Source of the DNA: DASSWG01 sp035705295
Lineage (GTDB): Bacteria; Bacteroidota; Bacteroidia; Flavobacteriales; Flavobacteriaceae
Direction: 5' to 3'
Assembly: GCA_035705295.1 (NCBI GenBank)
Contig: DASSWG010000040.1
Span: forward strand, 1-50,944
DNA: 50,944 nucleotides
Part shown: positions 24,493-31,712 of the stretch, piece after piece
How the letters are laid out: every line of letters starts with the position of its first letter
How positions within the stretch are numbered: the first letter of the stretch is position 1
Translations under genes and position numbers: made by a program
Notes under the pieces: generated by a model
What the model was told of the DNA's origin: nothing
Seen by the model: only the letters and a program-made list of their open reading frames with translations
The model's database searches: none

Positions 24493-27366
24493 TTAGCCTA
24501 CGATATTCACAATCTTCCCCGGTACCACGATCACTTTTTTCGGTGTTTTGCCATCGAGTTGTTTTTGGGTACGCTCGTCCGTCATCACCGTTTTTTCGAT
24601 TTCGTCTTTGGACAAATCCAAAGCCAATTCCATGGTGAAACGCACTTTTCCGTTAAAGGAAATTGGATATTTCTTGGTATTTTCCACCACAAATTTTTCT
24701 TCATAAACCGGAAATTCAGCAGTGGAAACACTTTCAGAATTACCCAGTTTTTCCCACAATTCTTCAGCAATATGTGGCGCAAATGGCGAAATCAAAACCG
24801 CCAAAGGTTCCAAAACTTCGCGGGAAACGCATTTTTGCGCGTTGAGTTCGTTCACGCAAATCATCAAGGAGGAAATTGACGTGTTGAAGCTGAAATTCTC
24901 AATATCTTCGGTGACTTTTTTGATGGTTTTGTGCAAGATTTTTAATCCCCCCTCGATCCCCCCGGAGGAGGGAAGATCGTTGACCAAAAATTCGCCATTG
25001 GGCCCGGAATGGTAGAGTTTCCATAGCTTTTTCAAGAAATTGTGCACGCCCGTGATTCCAGCGGTGTTCCACGGTTTGGCCTGTTCCAAAGGTCCCAGGA
25101 ACATTTCGTACATCCGCAACGTGTCGGCGCCGTATTCCTCACAAATATCATCGGGGTTGACGACATTGTATTTGGATTTGGACATTTTTTCGGGCTCGCG
25201 GGAAACGATATATTTCCCGTCCTCCAAAATGAATTCGGCGTCTTTAAATTCCGGTCGCCAATTTTTGAAGGCTTCGATGTCCAGTTCGTTGTGAATGTCC
25301 ACGAATGAAACATCTGTGTGAATGGACTGCACATTTTTTCCTTCAATCAAATTTTTGGAAACGAATTTATTTTCACCTTCAATCCGATAAACAAACGCAC
25401 TCTCCCCCAAAATCATTCCTTGGTTGATGAGTTTCTGAAAAGGTTCATCCACGGGAACCAAATTGCGGTCGTTCAAAAATTTCGTCCAAAACCGGGCATA
25501 GAGCAAATGTCCTGTTCCATGTTCGCTTCCGCCGATATACAAATCCACGTTTTTCCAGTAATCCATCGCTTCTTTTGACGCGAAAAATTCGTTGCGTTTT
25601 TCTTGCCCGCCTTCCGGACGGGCAGGCTCCATATACCGGAAAAAATACCAAGAGCTTCCGGCCCATCCGGGCATGGTGTTTAATTCCAAAGGAAACACGG
25701 TTTTGTTATCTGCCAACTGAACACTGACGACTGAACACTCTTTTTCGTCCCAGGCCCAAACATCAGCGCGTCCCAATGGCGGTTCGCCGGTTTCGGTGGG
25801 CAAATATTTTTCGATTTCTGGCAGTTTTAGGGGCAAACATTCTTCGGGGATCGTGTGCGGAATTCCATTTTTATAATAAACAGGGAAAGGTTCGCCCCAA
25901 TAACGTTGCCGACTGAAAACCGCATCGCGCAGGCGGTAATTGGTTTTTCCTTTGCCCAAACCGGATTTTTCCAATTCGGAAATAACTTTTTTTACCGCTT
26001 CTTTATAAGTCAATCCATTCAAAAAATCGGAATTGGCCAATTTTGTTTCTGCTTCCTTGTCCGCATACGCTTCTTGGGAAATATCAATCCCTTCAAAAAT
26101 ATTTTTAATAGGTAAATCAAAATGCTTTGTAAAATCATAATCCCGCTGATCGCCACAAGGAACGGCCATCACGGCGCCCGTTCCGTAACCCGCCAACACA
26201 TAATCGCCGATCCAAATCGGGATGGGTTCTTTGGTGAACGGATGTTCGGCATACGCGCCGGTGAACACACCGGTAATACTTTTCACATCGGCCATTCGCT
26301 CGCGTTCACTGCGTTTTGCAGTTTGTTTTATATAAGCTTCCACCTCTTCTTTTTGTTCTGAAGTTGTGATTTTGGAAACTAATTCGTGTTCTGGCGCCAA
26401 GGTCATAAAGGTTGTGCCAAAAATGGTGTCGGGGCGGGTGGAAAACACACCAATTCTGAATTCTGAATTCTGAATTCTGAATTGGATTTCCGCTCCCACC
26501 GATTTTCCAATCCAATTTCGCTGCGTTTCCTTCAAACTTTCGGTCCAGTCGATTTTTTCCAAGCCTTGCAACAAACGTTCGGCATAGGCGGAAATACGCA
26601 TGCTCCATTGTTTCATCTTTTTGCGTTCCACCGGATGGCCGCCACGTTCGGAAACGCCGTTCACAATTTCGTCATTCGCCAAAACGGTTCCCAAAGCCGG
26701 GCACCAGTTCACTTCGGTTTCGGCCAAATAGGTTAGGCGGTATTTCAAGAGAATTTCTTGTTGCTTTTCTTCTGAAAAAGTTTTCCATTCTTGAGCAGTA
26801 AAAACTCCCCCTCCTTCGGAGGGGTTTGGGGGGAGGTCACAAACGGCATTTACATTTGTGTTTCCTTCCGAAGAAAAAATGGAAACCAATTCTTGAATAT
26901 CGCGAGCTTTGTCTTGTGTTTTATCGTACCAACTTTCAAAGAGTTTTATAAAAATCCACTGTGTCCATTTGTAATAATCCGGGTCGGAAGTGCGGACTTC
27001 CCGGCTCCAATCGAACGAAAACCCGATTTTGTCCATTTGTTGCCGATATCGTGCAATATTTTCTTTGGTGGTCACGGCCGGATGCTGCCCGGTTTGGATG
27101 GCATATTGTTCCGCCGGAAGGCCAAAAGAATCGTAGCCCATCGGGTGCAACACATTGAAACCTTTGTGGCGTTTGTAGCGGGAAACGATGTCGCTGGCAA
27201 TGTAACCCAGCGGATGCCCCACATGCAAGCCGGCGCCGGAAGGATATGGAAACATGTCCAAGCAATAAAATTTCTCTTTATCGGAATTGTTTTCAGCGTT
27301 GAACGTTTGGTTTTCCGCCCAATATTTTTGCCATTTGGCTTCAATTTTATTGAAATCGTAGTTCAT
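24493..27366 (-). CDS. leuS: Leucyl-tRNA synthetase carrying five in-frame repeat insertions
   Basis: This 957-residue class I enzyme charges tRNA-Leu. The HIGH motif appears as LHVGHPLGY near residues 47-55, the editing-domain FSTRPDTIFGTTF near 308-320, and the KMSKSKYN loop in the C-terminal half. E. coli LeuRS has 860 residues. Five stretches look foreign: 177-188 (DLPPNPSEGGGV), 296-305 (FRIQNSEFRI), 543-553 (ECSVVSVQLAD), 581-589 (PARPEGGQE) and 797-808 (DLPSSGGIEGGL). Each is encoded by a short repeat of an intergenic type, and all keep the frame and avoid the catalytic motifs. The protein is presumably active, being the only leuS seen. The promoter is at 27468-27475. Confidence 0.95.
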   Translation of the reverse strand: MNYDFNKIEAKWQKYWAENQTFNAENNSDKEKFYCLDMFPYPSGAGLHVGHPLGYIASDIVSRYKRHKGFNVLHPMGYDSFGLPAEQYAIQTGQHPAVTTKENIARYRQQMDKIGFSFDWSREVRTSDPDYYKWTQWIFIKLFESWYDKTQDKARDIQELVSIFSSEGNTNVNAVCDLPPNPSEGGGVFTAQEWKTFSEEKQQEILLKYRLTYLAETEVNWCPALGTVLANDEIVNGVSERGGHPVERKKMKQWSMRISAYAERLLQGLEKIDWTESLKETQRNWIGKSVGAEIQFRIQNSEFRIGVFSTRPDTIFGTTFMTLAPEHELVSKITTSEQKEEVEAYIKQTAKRSERERMADVKSITGVFTGAYAEHPFTKEPIPIWIGDYVLAGYGTGAVMAVPCGDQRDYDFTKHFDLPIKNIFEGIDISQEAYADKEAETKLANSDFLNGLTYKEAVKKVISELEKSGLGKGKTNYRLRDAVFSRQRYWGEPFPVYYKNGIPHTIPEECLPLKLPEIEKYLPTETGEPPLGRADVWAWDEKECSVVSVQLADNKTVFPLELNTMPGWAGSSWYFFRYMEPARPEGGQEKRNEFFASKEAMDYWKNVDLYIGGSEHGTGHLLYARFWTKFLNDRNLVPVDEPFQKLINQGMILGESAFVYRIEGENKFVSKNLIEGKNVQSIHTDVSFVDIHNELDIEAFKNWRPEFKDAEFILEDGKYIVSREPEKMSKSKYNVVNPDDICEEYGADTLRMYEMFLGPLEQAKPWNTAGITGVHNFLKKLWKLYHSGPNGEFLVNDLPSSGGIEGGLKILHKTIKKVTEDIENFSFNTSISSLMICVNELNAQKCVSREVLEPLAVLISPFAPHIAEELWEKLGNSESVSTAEFPVYEEKFVVENTKKYPISFNGKVRFTMELALDLSKDEIEKTVMTDERTQKQLDGKTPKKVIVVPGKIVNIVG
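24943..24978. repeat. In-frame C-rich repeat in leuS (residues 797-808)
   Basis: TCCCCCCTCGATCCCCCCGG followed by AGGAGGGAAG encodes DLPSSGGIEGGLK on the minus strand. It resembles the C-rich element at 26804-26838 and that at 46021-46052. Confidence 0.6.
25602..25626. repeat. In-frame palindromic repeat in leuS (residues 581-589)
   Basis: The arms TGCCCG (25604-25609) and CGGGCA (25619-25624) pair around TCCGGA. The element encodes PARPEGGQE between SSWYFFRYME and the KRNEFFASKEA stretch. It is related to the CCTGCC palindrome at 14238. Confidence 0.6.
25709..25740. repeat. In-frame CAGT/CACTGA-type repeat in leuS (residues 543-553)
   Basis: GCCAACTGAACACTGACGAC then TGAACACTC reads on the minus strand as GTGTTCAGTCGTCAGTGTTC and on, the CAGT style of the spacers at 2412, 7717 and 15547. 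It encodes ECSVVSVQLAD. Confidence 0.5.
26452..26482. repeat. In-frame 7-base tandem repeat in leuS (residues 296-305)
   Basis: AATTCTG is repeated four times exactly (26452-26479), then AATT. On the minus strand it encodes FRIQNSEFRI just before the editing-domain strand. Similar AATTTTGAATTTT wording occurs in the spacer at 40970-40990. Confidence 0.7.
26804..26838. repeat. In-frame C/G-rich palindromic repeat in leuS (residues 177-188)
   Basis: CCCCTCC-TTC-GGAGGGG (26808-26824) is a perfect 7-base stem with a 3-base loop, followed by TTTGGGGGGAGG. It encodes DLPPNPSEGGGV between NVNAVC and FTAQEWKTFSEEKQQE. Confidence 0.7.
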
Positions 27367-27425
27367 TTTATGGTTATTAGGTTACTGGGTCATCGAGTTG
27401 TTCCTTGTTTCTGAAAGCCACTAAT

Positions 27426-27454
27426 AACTCAGTAACTCAATCAACTCAGTAACT
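27426..27454. repeat. 12-base direct repeats in the leuS leader
   Basis: AACTCAGTAACT occurs at 27426-27437 and 27443-27454. The rest of the 100-base leader (27367-27467) is made of similar TTAGTTACT-like wording. Nothing coding is seen. Confidence 0.6.
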
Positions 27455-27467
27455 AATTAACAAGCCG

Positions 27468-27475
27468 CAAAAGTA
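27468..27475 (-). promoter_or_regulatory. -7 box TACTTTTG of leuS
   Basis: Minus-strand TAnnTTTG match about 100 bases before the leuS ATG; the repeat-rich leader lies between. Confidence 0.45.
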
Positions 27476-27567
27476 CCATTAATGTACGAAATCGAAAAGT
27501 TTGCTCGTTTTAAAAACAAGGTTTCGATTACTTTCTTATTTTTACCAAAAATCTATGGGTTCTTTCT

Positions 27568-28446
27568 ATGAGTTCTTCTTTTGAAAAGTATCAAAAAAGA
27601 CGCTTGATTTCGTCTTATTTTTCGGTCATTATCAGCATTGGTTTGGTATTGTTTTTATTGGGATTGCTGGGCCTTTTGGTGCTGAACGCTAAAAAAGTGG
27701 CCGATCATTTCAAGGAACAAATCGCGATGACGGTTTACTTGAAAGACACGGCAAAAGAGGTGGAAATCAAACAATTGCAAAAAACGTTGGATTTGGCAGA
27801 ATATACAAAATCCACCAATTTTGTCACCAAAGAAGAAGCCGCAACGATGCTTCAGGAAGAAATCGGCGAGGATTTTATGGAATTTTTGGGCTACAATCCG
27901 TTGCAAAATTCCATCGATATCTTTTTTAATGCCGATTATGTTTCGGGCGAAAAAATAAATGAAATTGCCAATGAACTTTCCGAAAAAGGTTTTGTGGATG
28001 ACATCATTTATGACAAACCTTTGATTTCCATTTTGAACGAGAATGTACAACGAATCGGGTTTTGGATATTGATTATCAGCGGATTGTTTCTTTTTATTTC
28101 GGTTTTGCTCATCAACAGTTCGATTCGTTTGTCGGTTTATTCCAAGCGGTTTACCATCAAAACCATGCAAATGGTGGGCGCTAATAAAAGGTTTATCCGA
28201 AGACCTTTTATATGGAAAAGTGTGCGTTTGGGAATGGTCGGCGCCATCGTCGCAATGTTGGGAATGGCCGGAACTTTGTATTATTTGAACCAAAGTTTCC
28301 CCGAACTGGAATTGTTGAGCGACAAAAAATTGTTGGCCGCTTTGTTCCTGGGAATTTTTTTAATGGGAATTGTCATCACTTGGATGAGCACGTTTTTGGC
28401 CACACAACGTTTTTTGAATTTGAAAACGGATGAATTATATTATTAG
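27568..28446 (+). CDS. ftsX: Cell division protein FtsX
   Basis: This 292-residue ABC-type permease component works with FtsE in septal peptidoglycan hydrolase control. It has one N-terminal helix (ISIGLVLFLLGLLGLLVLNA), a periplasmic domain with YLKDTAKEVEIKQLQKTL, and three C-terminal helices (IGFWILIISGLFLFISVLLI; VRLGMVGAIVAMLGMAGTLY; LLAALFLGIFLMGIVITWM). NSSIRLSVYSKRFTIKTMQMVGA is the FtsX signature. It diverges from leuS. YefM-YoeB follows. Confidence 0.93.
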   Translation: MSSSFEKYQKRRLISSYFSVIISIGLVLFLLGLLGLLVLNAKKVADHFKEQIAMTVYLKDTAKEVEIKQLQKTLDLAEYTKSTNFVTKEEAATMLQEEIGEDFMEFLGYNPLQNSIDIFFNADYVSGEKINEIANELSEKGFVDDIIYDKPLISILNENVQRIGFWILIISGLFLFISVLLINSSIRLSVYSKRFTIKTMQMVGANKRFIRRPFIWKSVRLGMVGAIVAMLGMAGTLYYLNQSFPELELLSDKKLLAALFLGIFLMGIVITWMSTFLATQRFLNLKTDELYY

Positions 28447-28450
28447 TTTC

Positions 28451-28476
28451 AAAAAGTACAACATGATGTACTTTTT
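28451..28476. promoter_or_regulatory. Perfect inverted repeat operator of yefM-yoeB
   Basis: AAAAAGTACA and TGTACTTTTT are perfect 10-base arms around ACATGA. The TGTAC core matches the TGTACA core motif reported for E. coli YefM operators. It lies just upstream of the -7 box and so could block the promoter when YefM binds. Confidence 0.7.
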
Positions 28477-28479
28477 TTA

Positions 28480-28487
28480 TATCTTTG
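28480..28487 (+). promoter_or_regulatory. -7 box TATCTTTG of yefM-yoeB
   Basis: TAnnTTTG match 16 bases before the yefM ATG and 4 bases after the inverted repeat. Confidence 0.55.
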
Positions 28488-28503
28488 TTGAAATTTATAA
28501 TTC

Positions 28504-28755
28504 ATGGAAGCAACAACCCTTACTGATTTTAGACGGAATATGAAGGCATATTTTGAGAAGGTATTCAATATGGGAAAACCGCTCTTTATTTCACGACCAA
28601 AAGGACACGATGTGGTTTTGATCAGCAAAGACGAATATAACAGTATGCAAGAAACTTTTCATTTATTGAGAAGTCCCAAAAATGCTGAACGCTTGTTAAA
28701 AGCAATAGAAGCCGATAAGGCGGGAAAAGGGAAAATCCGGGAACTTCTTGAATAA
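28504..28755 (+). CDS. yefM: YefM/Phd-family antitoxin
   Basis: This 83-residue antitoxin starts MEATTLTDFRRNMKAYFEKVF and continues GKPLFISRPKGHDVVLISKDEYNSMQETFHLL, the Phd/YefM N-terminal DNA-binding fold. The C-terminal ~30 residues (NAERLLKAIEADKAGKG) would wrap the toxin. It overlaps yoeB by one base (TAATG). With the operator at 28451-28476 it forms an autoregulated module placed between ftsX and the DUF3098 gene. Confidence 0.92.
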   Translation: MEATTLTDFRRNMKAYFEKVFNMGKPLFISRPKGHDVVLISKDEYNSMQETFHLLRSPKNAERLLKAIEADKAGKGKIRELLE

Positions 28756-29009
28756 TGGAAATTATTTTTTTGGACCAAGCTTGGGAAGATTATTTATATT
28801 GGCAGAGTCAAGACAAAAAAGTTTTAAAAAAAATAAATAAACTAATCAAAGACATTGACCGTGATCCTTTCAATGGAATTGGATCGCCAGAGCCTCTAAA
28901 ACACAATTTGACAGGTTATTGGTCGCGCAGAATCACATTGGAACATCGACTTGTTTATAGAGCCCAAGAAAATCAAATTAGAATCTTGCAATGTCGATAT
29001 CATTATTGA
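28755..29009 (+). CDS. yoeB: YoeB/Txe-family mRNA interferase toxin
   Basis: This 84-residue toxin cleaves mRNA on the ribosome. It has the same length as E. coli YoeB, and the known catalytic positions are conserved: Glu46, Arg65, His83 and the terminal Tyr84. The ending RYHY is characteristic. All evidence points to an active toxin. It is coupled to yefM by a one-base overlap. Confidence 0.94.
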   Translation: MEIIFLDQAWEDYLYWQSQDKKVLKKINKLIKDIDRDPFNGIGSPEPLKHNLTGYWSRRITLEHRLVYRAQENQIRILQCRYHY

Positions 29010-29014
29010 ATCAA

Positions 29015-29029
29015 AAACCTGTCAGGTTT
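29015..29029. repeat. 15-base palindromic repeat AAACCTGTCAGGTTT
   Basis: Seven-base arms AAACCTG and CAGGTTT around T, six bases after the yoeB stop and 16 before the DUF3098 ATG. It may end the toxin transcript. Confidence 0.6.
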
Positions 29030-29044
29030 GAATACAAAACAATC

Positions 29045-29305
29045 ATGAGCGAAAGCAAACAAAAAGAAAAACAACAAGAAGAATTCATTTTTCATCGGAG
29101 AAACTATATGTTCATGCTCATCGGTTTGGCGGTGATTGCGTTGGGTTTTATATTGATGGCCGGCGGCGGAAGTGACGACCCGAATGTTTTCAACCCGGAA
29201 ATTTACAGCTGGCGCAGAATTCGATTGGCCCCAACTTTAGTGCTGATCGGTTTCGGAATTGAAGTATATGCCATTTTATTGAACCCCAACAAATCGCGCA
29301 ACTAA
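29045..29305 (+). CDS. DUF3098 membrane protein
   Basis: This 86-residue protein has two hydrophobic helices (MLIGLAVIALGFILMAGG, about 28-45, and LAPTLVLIGFGIEVYAILL, about 63-80), joined by DDPNVFNPEIYSWRRI. This is the DUF3098 pattern, known from Bacteroidota next to ftsX and uppP. The frame is open from 28991 but the ATG at 29045 excludes the palindrome. It is three bases from uppP. Confidence 0.85.
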   Translation: MSESKQKEKQQEEFIFHRRNYMFMLIGLAVIALGFILMAGGGSDDPNVFNPEIYSWRRIRLAPTLVLIGFGIEVYAILLNPNKSRN

Positions 29306-29308
29306 TTT

Positions 29309-30091
29309 ATGAACCTGATCGAAGCCGTGATTTTGGCTATCATTGAAGGCCTCACCGAATATTTGCCCGTTTCTTCCACAGGCCACATGATCATCGCTTC
29401 TTCCCTTTTCGGGATTGCGGATCAAGAATTCACCAAACTGTTTACCGTCGCCATCCAATTCGGAACCATTTTGTCGGTGTTGGTACTTTATTGGAAACGT
29501 TTTTTGCAAAGTGTGGATTTCTACAAAAAATTATTCGTCGCTTTTTTGCCCGCCGTTTTTTTGGGGTTGATTTTCAGCGACCTCATCGATCAATTGTTGG
29601 AAAGCCCATTGGTGGTGGCGATTTCTTTAATTCTCGGCGGATTTGTTTTGCTGAAAGTCGACGAATGGTTCAAAGCTTCGAAAGAAGAAAAAATTACGTA
29701 CCTCACCGCATTGAAAATCGGTTTTTTTCAATGTATCGCCATGATTCCAGGGGTTTCGCGCAGTGGCGCTTCCATCGTTGGCGGAATGAGCCAGAAATTA
29801 TCGCGTACCACCGCGGCGGAATTCTCCTTTTTCTTGGCCGTCCCCACTATGGCCGGTGCGGCTTTGAAAAAAAGTTGGGACTATTACCGAGCCGGTTTTG
29901 TGCTAAATGACGAACAAATCAATTTACTGATTATCGGAAATGTGGTCGGTTTTCTTGTCGCGATTCTCGCCATCAAATCCTTTATCGGCTATTTAAGTAA
30001 ACACGGATTCAAAATTTTTGGCTACTACCGAATCGTTATTGGCGCGGTAATTTTGGCGTTTCATTATTTTGTTGAACCGCTGACGATGTAA
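29309..30091 (+). CDS. uppP: Undecaprenyl-diphosphate phosphatase
   Basis: This 260-residue membrane enzyme (BacA family) recycles the undecaprenyl carrier of cell-wall and O-antigen synthesis. Signatures are EGLTEYLPVSSTGHMIIA near residues 13-30 and MIPGVSRSGASIVGGM near 147-162, with eight or so hydrophobic helices. It follows the DUF3098 gene by 3 bases. Confidence 0.95.
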   Translation: MNLIEAVILAIIEGLTEYLPVSSTGHMIIASSLFGIADQEFTKLFTVAIQFGTILSVLVLYWKRFLQSVDFYKKLFVAFLPAVFLGLIFSDLIDQLLESPLVVAISLILGGFVLLKVDEWFKASKEEKITYLTALKIGFFQCIAMIPGVSRSGASIVGGMSQKLSRTTAAEFSFFLAVPTMAGAALKKSWDYYRAGFVLNDEQINLLIIGNVVGFLVAILAIKSFIGYLSKHGFKIFGYYRIVIGAVILAFHYFVEPLTM

Positions 30092-30111
30092 ATTCCCGCG
30101 AAGGCGGGAAT
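30092..30111. repeat. 8-4-8 palindromic repeat, copy 3 (uppP-truB gap)
   Basis: ATTCCCGC-GAAG-GCGGGAAT, perfect 8-base stem, beginning at the base after the uppP stop. Like copy 2 it abuts a stop codon. Confidence 0.85.
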
Positions 30112-30142
30112 CTCAACCTAAAAACAATACAAACATCTGGAG

Positions 30143-30853
30143 ATGAAGCTTGATAATTTTTCCGCAGAAAACTTCAAAACCGGGCAAACTTTATTGTTCG
30201 ACAAACCTTTGAATTGGACTTCTTTTGATGTGGTGAACAAAATTCGTTGGAACATTCGGAAAACCTATAACATCAAAAAAATAAAAGTCGGCCACGCCGG
30301 AACTTTGGATCCAAAAGCAACCGGATTGTTGATTATTTGCACCGGGAAAAACACCAAAAAAATCAACGAATTCATGGGCTTGGAGAAAGAATATACCGGC
30401 ACGTTCACGCTCGGTGCCACCACTCCTTCCCACGATTTGGAAACCGAAGTGAACGAAACTTTTCCGATCGATCATCTTTCCGAAGAAAAAATCAGGAAAA
30501 ATGTCAAAAAATTCATTGGCGAAATTGAGCAAATTCCTCCGGTTTTTTCTGCTTTGAAAAAAGACGGAAAGCGTTTGTACGAATATGCCCGCAACCAGGA
30601 AGAAGTAAAAATAGAGCCGCGAAAAGTCGTCATTTCCGAATTCGAAATCACCAACATTGATCTGCCAAAAGTCGATTTTCGGGTGGTTTGCAGCAAAGGA
30701 ACCTATATTCGCAGTTTGGCAGACGATTTTGGAAAAGCATTGGAAAACGGAGCGTATCTTTCTACTTTGCGAAGAACGAAAATTGGCAAGTTTTCAGTAG
30801 AAGATGCGATGAGCGTCGATGCTTTCACCCAACAACTTTCCGAGGAATTTTAA
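30143..30853 (+). CDS. truB: tRNA pseudouridine(55) synthase
   Basis: This 236-residue enzyme makes pseudouridine 55 in the T-loop of tRNAs. The catalytic Asp is in HAGTLDPKATGLLIICTG near residues 51-68, preceded by LLFDKPLNWTSFDVVNKIR. The Tyr motif KDGKRLYEYAR and the VVCSKGTYIRSLADDFG stretch are intact. The C-terminal PUA-like part is short, as in other Bacteroidota. Confidence 0.95.
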   Translation: MKLDNFSAENFKTGQTLLFDKPLNWTSFDVVNKIRWNIRKTYNIKKIKVGHAGTLDPKATGLLIICTGKNTKKINEFMGLEKEYTGTFTLGATTPSHDLETEVNETFPIDHLSEEKIRKNVKKFIGEIEQIPPVFSALKKDGKRLYEYARNQEEVKIEPRKVVISEFEITNIDLPKVDFRVVCSKGTYIRSLADDFGKALENGAYLSTLRRTKIGKFSVEDAMSVDAFTQQLSEEF

Positions 30854-30891
30854 AAAACAACCTGCTCAAAAAAAATGGTTTTAAAAAGTTC

Positions 30892-30899
30892 TACATTTG
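30892..30899 (+). promoter_or_regulatory. -7 box TACATTTG upstream of lpxH
   Basis: TAnnTTTG match 57 bases before the lpxH ATG at 30957. Confidence 0.4.
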
Positions 30900-30956
30900 T
30901 AAAGAACAATTCTCCAATTAAAATTGCAAATGCAAGTTGAACCCGGCATTTTAAAA

Positions 30957-31709
30957 ATGAACCTTTTCGAAGGAAAAAAAATATATTTTTCCAGCGACAA
31001 CCATTTGGGGGCGCCGACTGCGGAAGCAAGCAAACCCCGCGAAAAAAAATTCATCGCTTGGTTGGACGAGGTGAAAACCGACGCCGCCGCAATTTTTTTG
31101 TTGGGCGATTTGTTCGATTTTTGGTTCGAGTACAAATATGCCGTCCCAAAAGGCTTTGTGCGCGTTTTGGGAAAACTCGCCGAAATTCGCGACAGCGGGA
31201 TTCCAATTTATTTTTTCACCGGCAACCACGATTTGTGGATGAACGGTTATTTTGAAGAAGAATTGAACATTCCGGTTTATCACGAACCGCAGGAATTTCA
31301 AATAAACGAAAAACTCTTTTTTATCGGTCACGGCGATGGCTTGGGCCCGGGCGACAAAGGTTACAAACGCATGAAAAAAGTGTTCACCAACCCGTTTTCA
31401 AAATGGTTGTACCGTTGGTTGCACCCCGATTTGGGAATTCCATTGGGAAAACACCTTTCCGTAAAAAACAAATTGATTTCCGGTGACGAGGACGCAGAAT
31501 TTCTGGGCGAAAAAAATGAATGGCTGGCTTTGTACGCAAAACGGAAACTAAAAGAAAAACACTATGATTATTTTGTGTTTGGCCACCGTCATTTACCCAT
31601 GGAAATCAAAATTGCGGAAAATTCGACCTATTTCAATTTGGGCGATTGGATTTCGCATTTTACCTACGGCGTTTTTGACGGGGAAAATTTCGAATTGAAA
31701 AAGTTCTGA
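30957..31709 (+). CDS. lpxH: UDP-2,3-diacylglucosamine diphosphatase (LpxH-like)
   Basis: This 250-residue calcineurin-like phosphoesterase hydrolyses UDP-2,3-diacylglucosamine to lipid X, the step before LpxB. Metal-binding motifs are visible in order: SSDNHLG, LLGDLFDFWFEY, TGNHDLW, FIGHGDGLG and VFGHRHLPME. The ATG at 30957 is chosen over 30924 since the conserved strand IYFSSD comes right after it. DxH is replaced by DNH, common in this group. Confidence 0.9.
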   Translation: MNLFEGKKIYFSSDNHLGAPTAEASKPREKKFIAWLDEVKTDAAAIFLLGDLFDFWFEYKYAVPKGFVRVLGKLAEIRDSGIPIYFFTGNHDLWMNGYFEEELNIPVYHEPQEFQINEKLFFIGHGDGLGPGDKGYKRMKKVFTNPFSKWLYRWLHPDLGIPLGKHLSVKNKLISGDEDAEFLGEKNEWLALYAKRKLKEKHYDYFVFGHRHLPMEIKIAENSTYFNLGDWISHFTYGVFDGENFELKKF

Positions 31710-31712
31710 AAA

